NCBI GenBank assembly: GCA_023257655.1 | Contig: JALRBQ010000076.1 | Span: forward strand, 1-55,115 | Origin: Pseudomonadales bacterium | Lineage (GTDB): Bacteria; Pseudomonadota; Gammaproteobacteria; Pseudomonadales; Pseudohongiellaceae | Reading direction: 5' to 3' | Length of the DNA stretch: 55,115 nucleotides | Shown: in pieces, positions 1 through 8,238 of the stretch | Position numbering within the stretch: position 1 is the first letter of the stretch | Layout of the letters: the number at the start of each line of letters is the position of its first letter | Program-made: the position numbers and the translations under genes | Notes under the pieces: generated by a model | Seen by the model: the letters and a program-made list of their open reading frames with translations, nothing else | Database searches by the model: none | Told to the model about the DNA's origin: nothing

Positions 1-2
1 AG

Positions 3-104
3 GGGTTCGAAGAGCTGTCGAAAGGTCATGCAGAGTTCCTCCTGGTGTCAGGTTACACCACGTTTTCGCTAATGCCAGCTATGCCAGATGGCGATTTATC
101 ATAA
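3..104 (+). CDS. Possible C-terminal tail of a gene cut by the window edge
   Basis: Frame 3 is open from the first base to a TAA at 102-104 and encodes 33 residues with a protein-like composition (acidic-polar start, a hydrophobic FLLVSG core, then a Met/Pro-rich end). No start codon or family motif is visible. It could be the tail of a gene beginning outside the window, or simply an open frame by chance. The following 230 bases up to the DUF6265 gene contain no gene or hairpin that I can support. Confidence 0.28.
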   Translation, partial: GFEELSKGHAEFLLVSGYTTFSLMPAMPDGDLS

Positions 105-337
105 CGACTTTTCTGCCTCGTTGTCACCGGATCGGTCGCAGTCCGGTTGACGTGATGTGCTTGTTATTCGCAATCACACGCGCTACTTTGTCGCGACGAA
201 TGCGGCAGTGTGTCAATTGTGACGCCCCAAAGGCGAGACTGACCACTCGAAATCACCTGACCATTGATTTCAATCACGATCGTCAGGCGCTCGCTGCCAA
301 AAATCTCGAGTTCCCGTCAACCCAACTGGAGTGCATC

Positions 338-832
338 ATGCATAAAGTATTACTGCTTAGACCATTTCTGGCGCTTATTGGCGTAACCCTCGCTACCACG
401 GTCCTGGCCGGACCTCCAGCGAAGATCTCGGATCTGGACTGGATGACAGGCAATTGGGCCGGTGCGCTTGGACCCAATCAACTGGAAGAAAACTGGATCG
501 GCACTGAAGGGGGCTCCCTGGCATCCATGGTGCGGATGACAGGTAACGGTAGTACCAGTATGTTTGAAGTCATCACGATTGAAGAAGTCGCGGGTTCACT
601 GGTTCTGCATATACAGCAGTTCAATCCCGGATTCGAGCCGCGCACACCCGCAGCGCAGGAAATGGAGCTCACGGCTATCGGAGAAAACAGTGTCCATTTT
701 ACCGCCGTGTCCGAAGGAGGCATGAAGTCGCTCGGGTACAGTAATCCCAATCCCAACACCTTCATCATCCATGTCGAACAGGCATCAGGCGCTAAACTGG
801 ATATCAATTTGTCAAAACGAAAGATCTGGTAA
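338..832 (+). CDS. DUF6265 family secreted protein
   Basis: 164-aa protein with a signal peptide (residues 1 to about 22, ending VLAG). The mature part opens with the DLDWMTGNW type motif typical of DUF6265, followed by EENW and a run of predicted beta strands, consistent with a small lipocalin-like barrel. The biochemical role of the family is not known to me. The ORF stays open upstream to 152, but the 62 extra residues look non-coding. The ATG at 338 directly precedes the signal peptide, so I choose that start. The gene stands alone and is followed by a strong hairpin at 842-865. The family call is from motif recognition and fairly secure; the function is open. Confidence 0.8.
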   Translation: MHKVLLLRPFLALIGVTLATTVLAGPPAKISDLDWMTGNWAGALGPNQLEENWIGTEGGSLASMVRMTGNGSTSMFEVITIEEVAGSLVLHIQQFNPGFEPRTPAAQEMELTAIGENSVHFTAVSEGGMKSLGYSNPNPNTFIIHVEQASGAKLDINLSKRKIW

Positions 833-841
833 GTGCTTCGC

Positions 842-870
842 GGAGCGAATCTGTGGATTCGCTCCTTCCG
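842..870 (+). terminator. Hairpin terminator after the DUF6265 gene
   Basis: A perfect 10-bp inverted repeat (GGAGCGAATC at 842-851, loop TGTG, GATTCGCTCC at 856-865) lies 9 bases after the stop codon and is followed by TTCCGTTGT. The stem is very stable but the T tract is broken, so termination efficiency is uncertain. Confidence 0.65.
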
Positions 871-1357
871 TTGTCCGGCACTCTTGTTGCCAAAGAACGC
901 GTGCTAGTCGTCCCGGGTTGGACAACCTGAGTAACGAGATGGTTTGATTGGCGCGCAATGCCGGTGTCATCAGACTCGGGTGTTGCGAGTTTGGGGGTCT
1001 TTTCGGGAGAAAGCATTCAAGTTGGCAGGCATCCTTCCCGACGCAAGGTCCGTCCGGATTGTGGCGAGACGCTGAATAGCGTCCAGGTATGAACAATTTT
1101 CCAGGCAGAAAAAAGGGCGGCTATTGCCGCCCTGTCACAGAGACGTTTTCCTGTAACCAATTAGAGAGAGTTACAACCTAATGCTTGCAGTAAGAACTGC
1201 AACAGAGGTAATGCAAGTCCTGTGCCACAGTGGAAGCCAGTCGCTGAACCGCGGAAACTGGTTGTAAAAAGCCGCCTGCGAGCCATTCCGTGTTTTGCAC
1301 TGAGCTATTTTGGGGAATCACCGCATTGGATTAGTGCAGTCGGTGGTCAGAATTGCC
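871..1357. other. Non-coding gap between convergent genes
   Basis: About 490 bases without a convincing gene. It holds the minus-strand terminator at 1109-1132 and a 7-bp hairpin (TTGCAGT, loop AAGA, ACTGCAA) at 1185-1202. ORFs in this stretch have no ribosome-binding site, biased composition and no recognisable motif. An unannotated small RNA is possible but nothing supports one directly. Confidence 0.5.
1109..1132 (-). terminator. Rho-independent terminator for the VCBS-repeat gene
   Basis: Read on the minus strand, a perfect 7-bp GGGCGGC / GCCGCCC stem with loop AATA is followed by TTTTTT. It lies about 225 bases past the stop of the minus-strand FG-GAP gene, so that transcript would have a long 3' untranslated tail. 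Confidence 0.75.
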
Positions 1358-2779
1358 TCAGGGTAGCGGCATTTCTTCACTTTCTTCCGCGCGCGCGGGC
1401 AAGAAATTACGCTGGGGCTCCGCACTTCGTACCTGCTCGAGCCAGAATACCCCGTCAAACGGCGCGCTATTGCCGCGAGTGCCGACAAAATCCACATCAC
1501 CATCGCCGTCCATGTCCCGGGCAATGAATTTGTCGAACATGCCGCGTTTGCGCCGGGAGATATCGTGGCGAATCCACGGTTGGGAAGCATCCGCAGGTTG
1601 TTCGAACCAGCCCAGTCTACCCAGTTCGTCCAGCGCATCGACCTCGCCATCACCAGTACGCGGACCGCCGCTGTAACTGCCTGCCATGATGTCCATGCGG
1701 CCGTCACCGTTGATGTCAGCGATTTCAAGACCGGTCATGGTGTCAGGTGCGAAGGTACCGATGGTATACGCGTTCCAGGCGTCATCGATTCGCGCGGGTT
1801 GCCTGATCCAACCGAGACCCTGCGGAATAGCGCCGATGATATCGAGGCGGCCATCGCCATCAAGATCGGTGTATTCCAGGTTGAAGCCCGCTGCGCGAGT
1901 TCCGTTGATGCCAATGGCATGCTCGCGGAACTGCAAGCTTCCTTGCGAGATATTCTCAAACCAGACCAGTCTCTGCTCGCCTCGAGTGCCAACGACGACA
2001 TCGAAATCGCCGTCGCCGTCGAGATCCACAGGTTCGGCATTCTGCGGAATGCTGTAATTACCGAGTACGATCTCCTCCCAGTTTGCCCCAACCAGGGGGT
2101 CCCCGTGGCTGCGGAATACCGATACCGGGGTGGAGCGCGCGAAATCAGCAGGACCCGGGCGCTGGGCACCCTTGTTTGGAGAACTGGCTTCCGGTAATCC
2201 ATCGCCATCGAGATCGGCAAGAAACACACGGATGTACGACCCCTTGCCCTTCGTCATAGGCAGGATCAGCCGCGGCCATTCCGTTGTGCGAATGTCGCGG
2301 CCTGGATTCTGCAAATAAATCAGGTGAGAGAGTTCTGCCGCCACCATCACATCGAGATAGCCATCACCATTCACATCACCGATAGCCGGGTCTTCTGGTG
2401 CCGGCGAATCCGAGCCTGAAGCCAGCGTCACATTGATCCAGCGATCGGGGTCGGCGGAGCCAAAGGCGATGCGCACATGCCCTTCCTGCACAGGCACGTA
2501 GTCAGGGTCAAATTCGCTGGAGTCGTATTCGGAATCTGATTCATGAACAGAGACGATGTCTTCATAACCATCCAGATCGATGTCGCCCATCACCAGGCCA
2601 TCACTCCCGCTGAGTGCGAATCCCGCGATTTCCGGGTCGTCGATGATGTGTTCACGCCAAGTGATGAATTGGCCATCGTTGCTGCGGGCTGTGGAGAGAT
2701 TGAGTCCCACCGGAGTTTGCGCCAGGGCAGAGAGGTTGATGGCGCCGAGCAATACTGCAAGTAGAGGTGTGGGTTTCAT
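1358..2779 (-). CDS. Secreted FG-GAP/VCBS-repeat protein
   Basis: 473-aa protein with a signal peptide (residues 1-20, cleavage near ALAQ). The mature region carries about seven evenly spaced calcium-binding motifs of the form DxDxDGxxD or DxNGDGxxD (for example VDLDGDGDFDVVVG, ADINGDGRMDIMAG, RDMDGDGDVDFVG). These are the hallmark of FG-GAP/VCBS beta-propeller repeats, so the protein is probably a single seven-bladed propeller acting outside the cell. Such proteins bind calcium and often mediate adhesion or carry a catalytic partner domain, but no second domain is visible. It is transcribed away from the divergent esterase gene at 2924, with about 140 bases of shared upstream DNA. A terminator lies downstream at 1109-1132. 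Confidence 0.85.
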   Translation of the reverse strand: MKPTPLLAVLLGAINLSALAQTPVGLNLSTARSNDGQFITWREHIIDDPEIAGFALSGSDGLVMGDIDLDGYEDIVSVHESDSEYDSSEFDPDYVPVQEGHVRIAFGSADPDRWINVTLASGSDSPAPEDPAIGDVNGDGYLDVMVAAELSHLIYLQNPGRDIRTTEWPRLILPMTKGKGSYIRVFLADLDGDGLPEASSPNKGAQRPGPADFARSTPVSVFRSHGDPLVGANWEEIVLGNYSIPQNAEPVDLDGDGDFDVVVGTRGEQRLVWFENISQGSLQFREHAIGINGTRAAGFNLEYTDLDGDGRLDIIGAIPQGLGWIRQPARIDDAWNAYTIGTFAPDTMTGLEIADINGDGRMDIMAGSYSGGPRTGDGEVDALDELGRLGWFEQPADASQPWIRHDISRRKRGMFDKFIARDMDGDGDVDFVGTRGNSAPFDGVFWLEQVRSAEPQRNFLPARAEESEEMPLP

Positions 2780-2923
2780 GGAATGAGTACCGCAATTCAG
2801 AAACGGTGATGGTAGCAGGCAATGCTCTGCAGCTGAAATGCTCTGTTATCAAAAGGCTTAGTTCTGTCGACCGTCTCGTGGTAATTTGACTCTACGCAAG
2901 CCACTGTGGAAAAGGGGGAAATC

Positions 2924-4021
2924 ATGCGCGTCATACTCATTGGGTTACTGTTGGTGCTGGCCGGGGTCGGGCAGGCACAGACCAGTTTGCCGGCGGCATC
3001 AGAACTGGGGCCGGGTTGGAACACAGTAGCGACAGACGGGCTGTGTTCCGCCGGGACACCGTTTCAATTCTATGTAAAACCGGCGGCGAATCCCGCGCCC
3101 TTGCTTATCTTCTTCAATGGCGGTGGTGCCTGCTGGACTGGTCCGGCCTGCGATCTGAGCAGTCAACCTAATACCCATAGTCCCTTCGCCGACATGGACC
3201 AGAATAATCCGGCACTGGGGCGCGGCATCTTCGATTTTTCCAATACCGAGAATCCCTTCGCTGACTACGCCATGGTAGTAATACCGTACTGTACCGGCGA
3301 TGTGCATATTGGCAGCGGAACCCGAAACTACACGTACAGTAATGCCGCCGGAACCGACGTTGATGTGACGGTACATCATGATGGCTACGTCAACAGCCAA
3401 AACGTTCTCGATTGGGTTTATCGTAATTTTCAGTCACCCACGCGAGTCACGGTCAGTGGCAGCAGTGCTGGTGCCATCGGTGCCTCTTTCTACGCAGGCA
3501 TGATCGCCGAGCACTATGCGCCCGGGCGCGTCGTATTGCTGGCTGATGCAGCGGGCGCATATGGCACGCCCAATCTGCCTGTCGTTCATCGTGCCTGGAA
3601 TACCGCAGCGATTCTGCCGGACTGGCCGGAATACGCACAGGCCACCAATGACTCGCTCACCTTCGAGGATTTCTATATCGCGAGTGCGAATCACAGCCCC
3701 AATCTGACGATTGCCCAATACAATGCGGCGCTGGATTCTGTACAGAACACCTTTACCCAATTGATCGGTGATCCGGCGGGAAGTTACAGTCTGCCCCTGC
3801 GCCTGCTGAATAATTACCAACGCATCGAAAGTGGTGTGGAGACGTTTTATTCCTACACGGCAGGTGGCACTGTGCATACGATCATGGCGTCACCCATTTT
3901 CTATACCTACTCAGTTGAAGGCGTGCGCTTTGTGGATTGGGTCTCCGCCCTGATTTCCGGTGAGGCCGTGCGTGATATCAGTTGCGTGCGTGAGCGCAAG
4001 GGCTGTGACGAAGCGCCCTGA
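2924..4021 (+). CDS. Pectin-acetylesterase (Notum/PAE)-like secreted hydrolase
   Basis: 365-aa alpha/beta hydrolase with a signal peptide (residues 1-18, ending GQAQ). It shows the pectinacetylesterase-family oxyanion segment FFNGGGACW and the nucleophile elbow SGSSAGAIGASFYAG, whose central serine is the presumed nucleophile. Cysteines in the W-T-G-P-A-C and PYC segments resemble the family's disulphides. Bacterial members are secreted esterases of undefined substrate; pectin itself is not implied. I prefer the ATG at 2924 because AAAAGGGGGA lies just upstream; an in-frame GTG at 2906 would add six residues. The stop is followed 61 bases later by the PqaA-like hydrolase on the same strand, suggesting an operon of two exported hydrolases. 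Confidence 0.82.
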   Translation: MRVILIGLLLVLAGVGQAQTSLPAASELGPGWNTVATDGLCSAGTPFQFYVKPAANPAPLLIFFNGGGACWTGPACDLSSQPNTHSPFADMDQNNPALGRGIFDFSNTENPFADYAMVVIPYCTGDVHIGSGTRNYTYSNAAGTDVDVTVHHDGYVNSQNVLDWVYRNFQSPTRVTVSGSSAGAIGASFYAGMIAEHYAPGRVVLLADAAGAYGTPNLPVVHRAWNTAAILPDWPEYAQATNDSLTFEDFYIASANHSPNLTIAQYNAALDSVQNTFTQLIGDPAGSYSLPLRLLNNYQRIESGVETFYSYTAGGTVHTIMASPIFYTYSVEGVRFVDWVSALISGEAVRDISCVRERKGCDEAP

Positions 4022-4082
4022 TATGCAGCATGGGCGGCGATCAGGCATTACTCCAGACAAGACATCAAGGAGAGCGAAAAAC

Positions 4083-5510
4083 ATGACAGTTAAATCCGGT
4101 AAGCACATGTTGTTGCTGCTGTTCGCCGCGGTGCTCTTGCCAACAAGGGTGTTGGCGGCAGATGCAGCCGGACTGGAATTGACTGCATTGGACCGGTATG
4201 TGAGGGCTCCAGATGCGAACTACCACTACGAAGTGCTACAGACGGTGGCGGGCAAGGGTTACAAGACCTTTATTGTCGAAATGACTTCCCAGCAATGGCT
4301 TACAACCGCAGAGGTGAATCAGCCGTTGTGGGAGCATTACATGACCATCACCGTCCCGGAGCGTGTCAGCAGCGAGATCGGTTTTCTGACTCTCGGTGGT
4401 GGCAGCAAAGGCAATGCGACACCGACTGCAGCCCAGGCCAGTGACATCAAACGGGCGCTGGAATCACAAACCGTCGTTAGCACTCTCTATGGGGTGCCGA
4501 ATCAGCCCTTGGTATTTCGAGACGACGCCGAGCGACAACGCTCCGAAGATGGCATCATCGCCTACACCTGGGACAAGTTTCTGCGTACCGGAGATGACAA
4601 GTGGCCGCTGCGTTTACCCATGACCAAGGCAGCGGTCCGCGCCATGGACACAGTCACCGCGCTGGCTGCTACTGCCGAGGGTGGTGGTGCGACGGTCGAC
4701 AAGTTTGTCGTTGCTGGCGGTTCCAAACGAGGCTGGACTACCTGGACGACCGCAATCGTGGACCAGCGCGTGGTGGCGATTATGCCGATCGTAATTGATC
4801 TGCTGAACGTCGAAGAGTCCTTCAAGCATCACTTCGACGTGTATGGTGCGTATTCTCCCGCCGTAATGGACTATGTTGTCAGCGGCAATATCGCCTGGAT
4901 CGGAACTCCCGAGTTCGCCGCGCTGATGGATATCGTCGATCCGTATTCCTACCGCGATAGACTCGCACTGCCAAAATATCTGTTGAATTCAACCGGAGAT
5001 GAGTTTTTTCTGCCGGACTCCTGGCAATTCTACTGGGATGAACTGGTAGGCGAGAAACATGTGCGTTATGTGCCGAACAGCAATCACAGCATGGCGGGTA
5101 CCGATGTCATGGAGAGTGTAGATTCCTGGTATTACGCCATTGTGCATAACATCAAATTGCCGCGTTACTCATGGGATGTCGCTACTGACGGAACGATTAC
5201 GGTGTTTGCTCTCGATGCACCTGATGAGGTGTTATTGTGGCAGGCACATAATCCGGATAGCAGGAACTTCATGCAGGCAGTAATCGGTAAAGCTTATACC
5301 AGTTCTGCCTTGCAAGAAGTCGAACCCGGCATTTACAAGGCTCATCTCCCGGCGCCGGAGCAGGGCTATACAGCCTATTATGTGGAGTTGGTCTATCCGG
5401 GTGGCGCCAGTACTCCGCTCAAATTCAGCACGGGCGTCAAGGTGGTGCCAGATGACACTCAATATGAGTGGAAACTATTGCCCGACTCAGCGAGATTGCC
5501 GGCTCGTTGA
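4083..5510 (+). CDS. PhoPQ-activated pathogenicity-related (PqaA-type) protein
   Basis: 475-aa secreted protein with a signal peptide (residues 1 to about 22, ending VLAA). The sequence matches the PhoPQ-activated pathogenicity-related family: the Q-W-L-T segment near residue 60, the nucleophile motif GGSKRGW about residue 215, an acidic residue in NSTGDEFFLPDS and a histidine in NSNHSM, giving a Ser-Asp-His triad on an alpha/beta-hydrolase fold. The C-terminal 120 residues look like a beta-sandwich. Substrate is unknown. The ORF extends 41 codons upstream, but AAGGAGAG at 4067-4074 and the signal peptide define the ATG at 4083. It lies 61 bases after the preceding esterase gene and is probably co-transcribed. 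Regulation by PhoPQ is part of the family name only and is not shown here. Confidence 0.87.
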   Translation: MTVKSGKHMLLLLFAAVLLPTRVLAADAAGLELTALDRYVRAPDANYHYEVLQTVAGKGYKTFIVEMTSQQWLTTAEVNQPLWEHYMTITVPERVSSEIGFLTLGGGSKGNATPTAAQASDIKRALESQTVVSTLYGVPNQPLVFRDDAERQRSEDGIIAYTWDKFLRTGDDKWPLRLPMTKAAVRAMDTVTALAATAEGGGATVDKFVVAGGSKRGWTTWTTAIVDQRVVAIMPIVIDLLNVEESFKHHFDVYGAYSPAVMDYVVSGNIAWIGTPEFAALMDIVDPYSYRDRLALPKYLLNSTGDEFFLPDSWQFYWDELVGEKHVRYVPNSNHSMAGTDVMESVDSWYYAIVHNIKLPRYSWDVATDGTITVFALDAPDEVLLWQAHNPDSRNFMQAVIGKAYTSSALQEVEPGIYKAHLPAPEQGYTAYYVELVYPGGASTPLKFSTGVKVVPDDTQYEWKLLPDSARLPAR

Positions 5511-5577
5511 CGTTTACTCGATGACTGTTAATGCGCTGGCACTTCTGATGTCTTTGCGCATCTATTGCCTTGTTATT

Positions 5578-6330
5578 TCAGCGGTGTGATTCGGAATAGA
5601 CCGGGTTGTTCTCAATCAGTTCGAGAAGCTCATCCGGACTCAGGTAGGCTCCACCGCCCTCTGCTGAGCGTGTCGTCGGTTGCGCGCTCCCAAAGCGAGC
5701 CCGCACAAATCGGGCGTGATCATAACGCTGCCAGCCTAGTCCATAATCAATCAGTCGCCTGTCGGTTGCGCGTTCAAATTCGAGGTGACAGTCGCTCAGT
5801 TGGCACAGGGCATCGGCGAGGATGCCAAAGAATGAGCGCCTGAGATAGTAAACTGTGTGAGCCAGTTCATGACCTATGATTCCAATCTGGGCATTGAAGG
5901 GTTGGTTCTTCAGTAGCAACACATCGCGCGGTCCCTCCAGATTGTTGTCAATGACAACGAGGTAGGTCCTGTTTCTGGCTGAATGCAGCATGCTTGCCCA
6001 GTGCGGTCGGGATGAGAGGGGAATCGACACATCGTCCACAATGAATCGAATAGCGACGTGTTGCAGTTCAGGGTAATGACTGAGTGCCAGAAGGGCCTGC
6101 AATTCGAAGCCGGTTGGCAGGATCTTGTTCTCGCCATAGTCCCGTAGCAACTGCGCGAAGTTTTCTCGTTGTTCGATCTCAACATAGCTTCTGACGACAG
6201 CATCACCGGCGTTCACCTGCGCAGTGGCGATGCTGTTGGTGCAGCCGGTGATCAGGGCCAGTATCAGTGCCAATGTAGGAAATTCAACCGCAAAGCCGCG
6301 ATGTCGGAAAATTGCCCGGTCAGGTGCCAT
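5578..6330 (-). CDS. Putative lipoprotein zinc metalloprotease (HExxH)
   Basis: From the ATG at 6330 this is a 250-aa protein with a lipoprotein-like N-terminus: arginines, a LALILALITGC stretch and a lipobox cysteine at residue 30. A zinc-protease motif HELAH occupies residues 154-158, preceded by a hydrophobic IGIIG strand. An E-x-x-x-D element (E186 to D190) lies about 30 residues later, as in M48-like gluzincins where the third zinc ligand sits there. I do not recognise the family and cannot confirm activity. An upstream ATG at 6411 is also in frame, but it would bury the lipobox 57 residues in, so I prefer 6330; neither start has a clear ribosome-binding site. The gene is convergent with the PqaA-like gene. 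Confidence 0.7.
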   Translation of the reverse strand: MAPDRAIFRHRGFAVEFPTLALILALITGCTNSIATAQVNAGDAVVRSYVEIEQRENFAQLLRDYGENKILPTGFELQALLALSHYPELQHVAIRFIVDDVSIPLSSRPHWASMLHSARNRTYLVVIDNNLEGPRDVLLLKNQPFNAQIGIIGHELAHTVYYLRRSFFGILADALCQLSDCHLEFERATDRRLIDYGLGWQRYDHARFVRARFGSAQPTTRSAEGGGAYLSPDELLELIENNPVYSESHR

Positions 6331-6491
6331 GTCGCCTATTTCAGAACCGGGCGCGACTCCGATCGACCTGTGTGTGTCCCGCAGACAGGCAAAAAATGTG
6401 GTGTGGTTCATAAATTGCGCAATTTATTCTGGGTTTTTACGACTTATCAGTTAAGGTTGTCGCGTGTTCATCCAAAACAAGAACTCGTGCC

Positions 6492-6863
6492 ATGCTTAAT
6501 GAGCGACGCAAATATCCCCGGGTGGCCCTCAATGGTGAGGTAGCCATTCTGCTGGCTGGTGTAATCAGAAATGGTGCTCTGATGGAGGTCTCACCGTCCG
6601 GAGTACAGATTGAATGTTGTCATCAGTTCATCGAACAGCTGAGCAAATTCAAATCGGATGCGGGGCTGTATCCAAACTTTGAGCTGGAATTCACCCTGCC
6701 TGGTTCGGGCAATCTGAAAACACGAATCAAGTCTGTCTGCAATGTGGCCTATTGCCGCCGGCAGTGTCAAGACACCTACCATCTGGGCTTGAGATTCGTC
6801 GCGCTGGACGAGGAATATGAGCGCCAGGTTGAGGAATTTATCGACCACGCCTGCGCAGCCTGA
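6492..6863 (+). CDS. PilZ domain protein
   Basis: 123-aa cytoplasmic protein that begins directly with the PilZ c-di-GMP signature: RRKYPR (residues 5-10, the RxxxR switch) and then EVSPSGVQIE (the D/NxSxxG-type loop, here with E in the first position). The rest is the expected beta-barrel, ending in an amphipathic helix near EEYERQVEEFIDHA. Single-domain PilZ proteins bind c-di-GMP and act through protein contacts on motility, secretion or polysaccharide synthesis. The E-for-D/N change in the second motif may weaken binding. The gene is divergent from the metalloprotease gene and precedes the transglycosylase gene by about 120 bases. Confidence 0.85.
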   Translation: MLNERRKYPRVALNGEVAILLAGVIRNGALMEVSPSGVQIECCHQFIEQLSKFKSDAGLYPNFELEFTLPGSGNLKTRIKSVCNVAYCRRQCQDTYHLGLRFVALDEEYERQVEEFIDHACAA

Positions 6864-6982
6864 TCCGGTGTGAGGGCAAGCCGTCCCGGCGAAAACTGCG
6901 TAGTGTGGCATTCTGATCGGAATCTTCGAACTGCCACCTTTCGTGCATTCTCATTCATCGTCATATCCATTATCATGGCGCC

Positions 6983-8158
6983 ATGAGAATCCTTAGCATA
7001 TTTGCGCTGTGCCTGTTATTCAGCAGCATCCTGCAGGCGCAGGAGCAGAGTTTTCAGGAATGGTTGGCAGCCCTGCGTGTCGAGGCACAACAACTCGGTC
7101 TGAGTGAAACGACACTGAGTGCACTCGATGCCATCAAGGAGCCCGAACCCCGCGTACTCGAGCTCGATAACAGCCAACCTGAATTCGTTCAGACCTTCAC
7201 CCGCTATCTCGCCTTGCGCGTTACTGCGAACCAGGTGAGTAGGGGCCAGTCCCTGTTGCAGACACATGCCGCGCTGCTGGCTGAGGCGCAGCAGCGCTAT
7301 GGAGTTCAACCCCATTACCTGGTTGCGTTCTGGGCCATCGAGAGTAATTTTGGCAGCGCGACCGGAGGCTTCTCGGTGCTGCAGGCACTCGCGACTCTCG
7401 CTTATGATCCGCGGCGAGCCGAGATGTTTCGACGAGAATTATTGACAGCCTTGCAGATCATCGATGACGGCCATATTGCACCGGAGCGCATGACCGGGTC
7501 CTGGGCCGGCGCCATGGGGCAATTACAGTTTATGCCGTCTGTGTTTTATCGTTACGGTGTCGATGGTGACAACGATGGCAGGATCGATATCTGGAGCAGC
7601 CTGCCTGATATTTTCTTTTCGGCGGCAAACTTCCTGAGCCAGTCCGGTTGGCGGGGCGATGAGCGATGGGGCAGGGAGGTCCTGCTGCCAGAAAACTTTG
7701 ACTTCAGCCTCAGCGGCGGCACGCGCAAGTCACTACGGGAATGGAGCGATCTTGGCGTTACCCTGGTTTCCGGCGCGCCGATTCCGGTTGCGGACATGGA
7801 GGCGATTGTCGTTCTGCCAGCCGGAGCCAGTGGTCCAGCCTTCCTGGCCTACAACAATTATCAGGCGACTATGGCCTATAATCCGTCCACATTCTACGCC
7901 TTGACTGTGGGCCACCTCGCCGACCGCTTCAGCGGGGGTGGCGCGATACAGCGTATGCCTGTCAACGAGCAGGCATTGAGTGTTGCTGATGTAAAAGAGT
8001 TGCAGGAGCGCCTGAATGCCTTGGGCTATGATTCCGGCACGCCCGATGGTCGGGTAGGCCGCCAGACGCGTAGTGCTATCAGGGAATATCAGCGGGCAAA
8101 GGGGCTGCCGATGGACGGTTATGCCTCGGGTCAGTTGTTAGAAACACTGCGTAACTAG
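6983..8158 (+). CDS. Lytic murein transglycosylase B family protein with PG-binding domain
   Basis: 391-aa periplasmic enzyme with a signal peptide (residues 1-19). The MltB-type SLT_2 domain spans about residues 22-320, with the catalytic glutamate at residue 120 in FWAIESNFG and the GSWAGAMGQLQFMPS signature. A C-terminal peptidoglycan-binding domain of the PG_binding_1 type occupies about residues 332-388 (LQERLNALGYDSGTPDGRVG). It would cleave the MurNAc-GlcNAc bond non-hydrolytically, forming 1,6-anhydro-MurNAc. There is no lipobox, so it is a soluble rather than lipid-anchored form. The NDGRIDIWSS segment is the calcium-site-like loop seen in this family. Confidence 0.93.
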   Translation: MRILSIFALCLLFSSILQAQEQSFQEWLAALRVEAQQLGLSETTLSALDAIKEPEPRVLELDNSQPEFVQTFTRYLALRVTANQVSRGQSLLQTHAALLAEAQQRYGVQPHYLVAFWAIESNFGSATGGFSVLQALATLAYDPRRAEMFRRELLTALQIIDDGHIAPERMTGSWAGAMGQLQFMPSVFYRYGVDGDNDGRIDIWSSLPDIFFSAANFLSQSGWRGDERWGREVLLPENFDFSLSGGTRKSLREWSDLGVTLVSGAPIPVADMEAIVVLPAGASGPAFLAYNNYQATMAYNPSTFYALTVGHLADRFSGGGAIQRMPVNEQALSVADVKELQERLNALGYDSGTPDGRVGRQTRSAIREYQRAKGLPMDGYASGQLLETLRN

Positions 8159-8238
8159 TCCCTGACATTGAACTGATTGGTAGCGTGGTTTATTCTGCGC
8201 AGCCGTTAACTCCCGCATTGACCAATTCTCAGGAATCC

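Noticed and set aside
804..1096. Minus-strand ORFs of 70-94 codons in the gap after the DUF6265 gene
   Set aside because: They overlap a terminator hairpin and the 3' end of the plus-strand gene, lack ribosome-binding sites and look non-coding.
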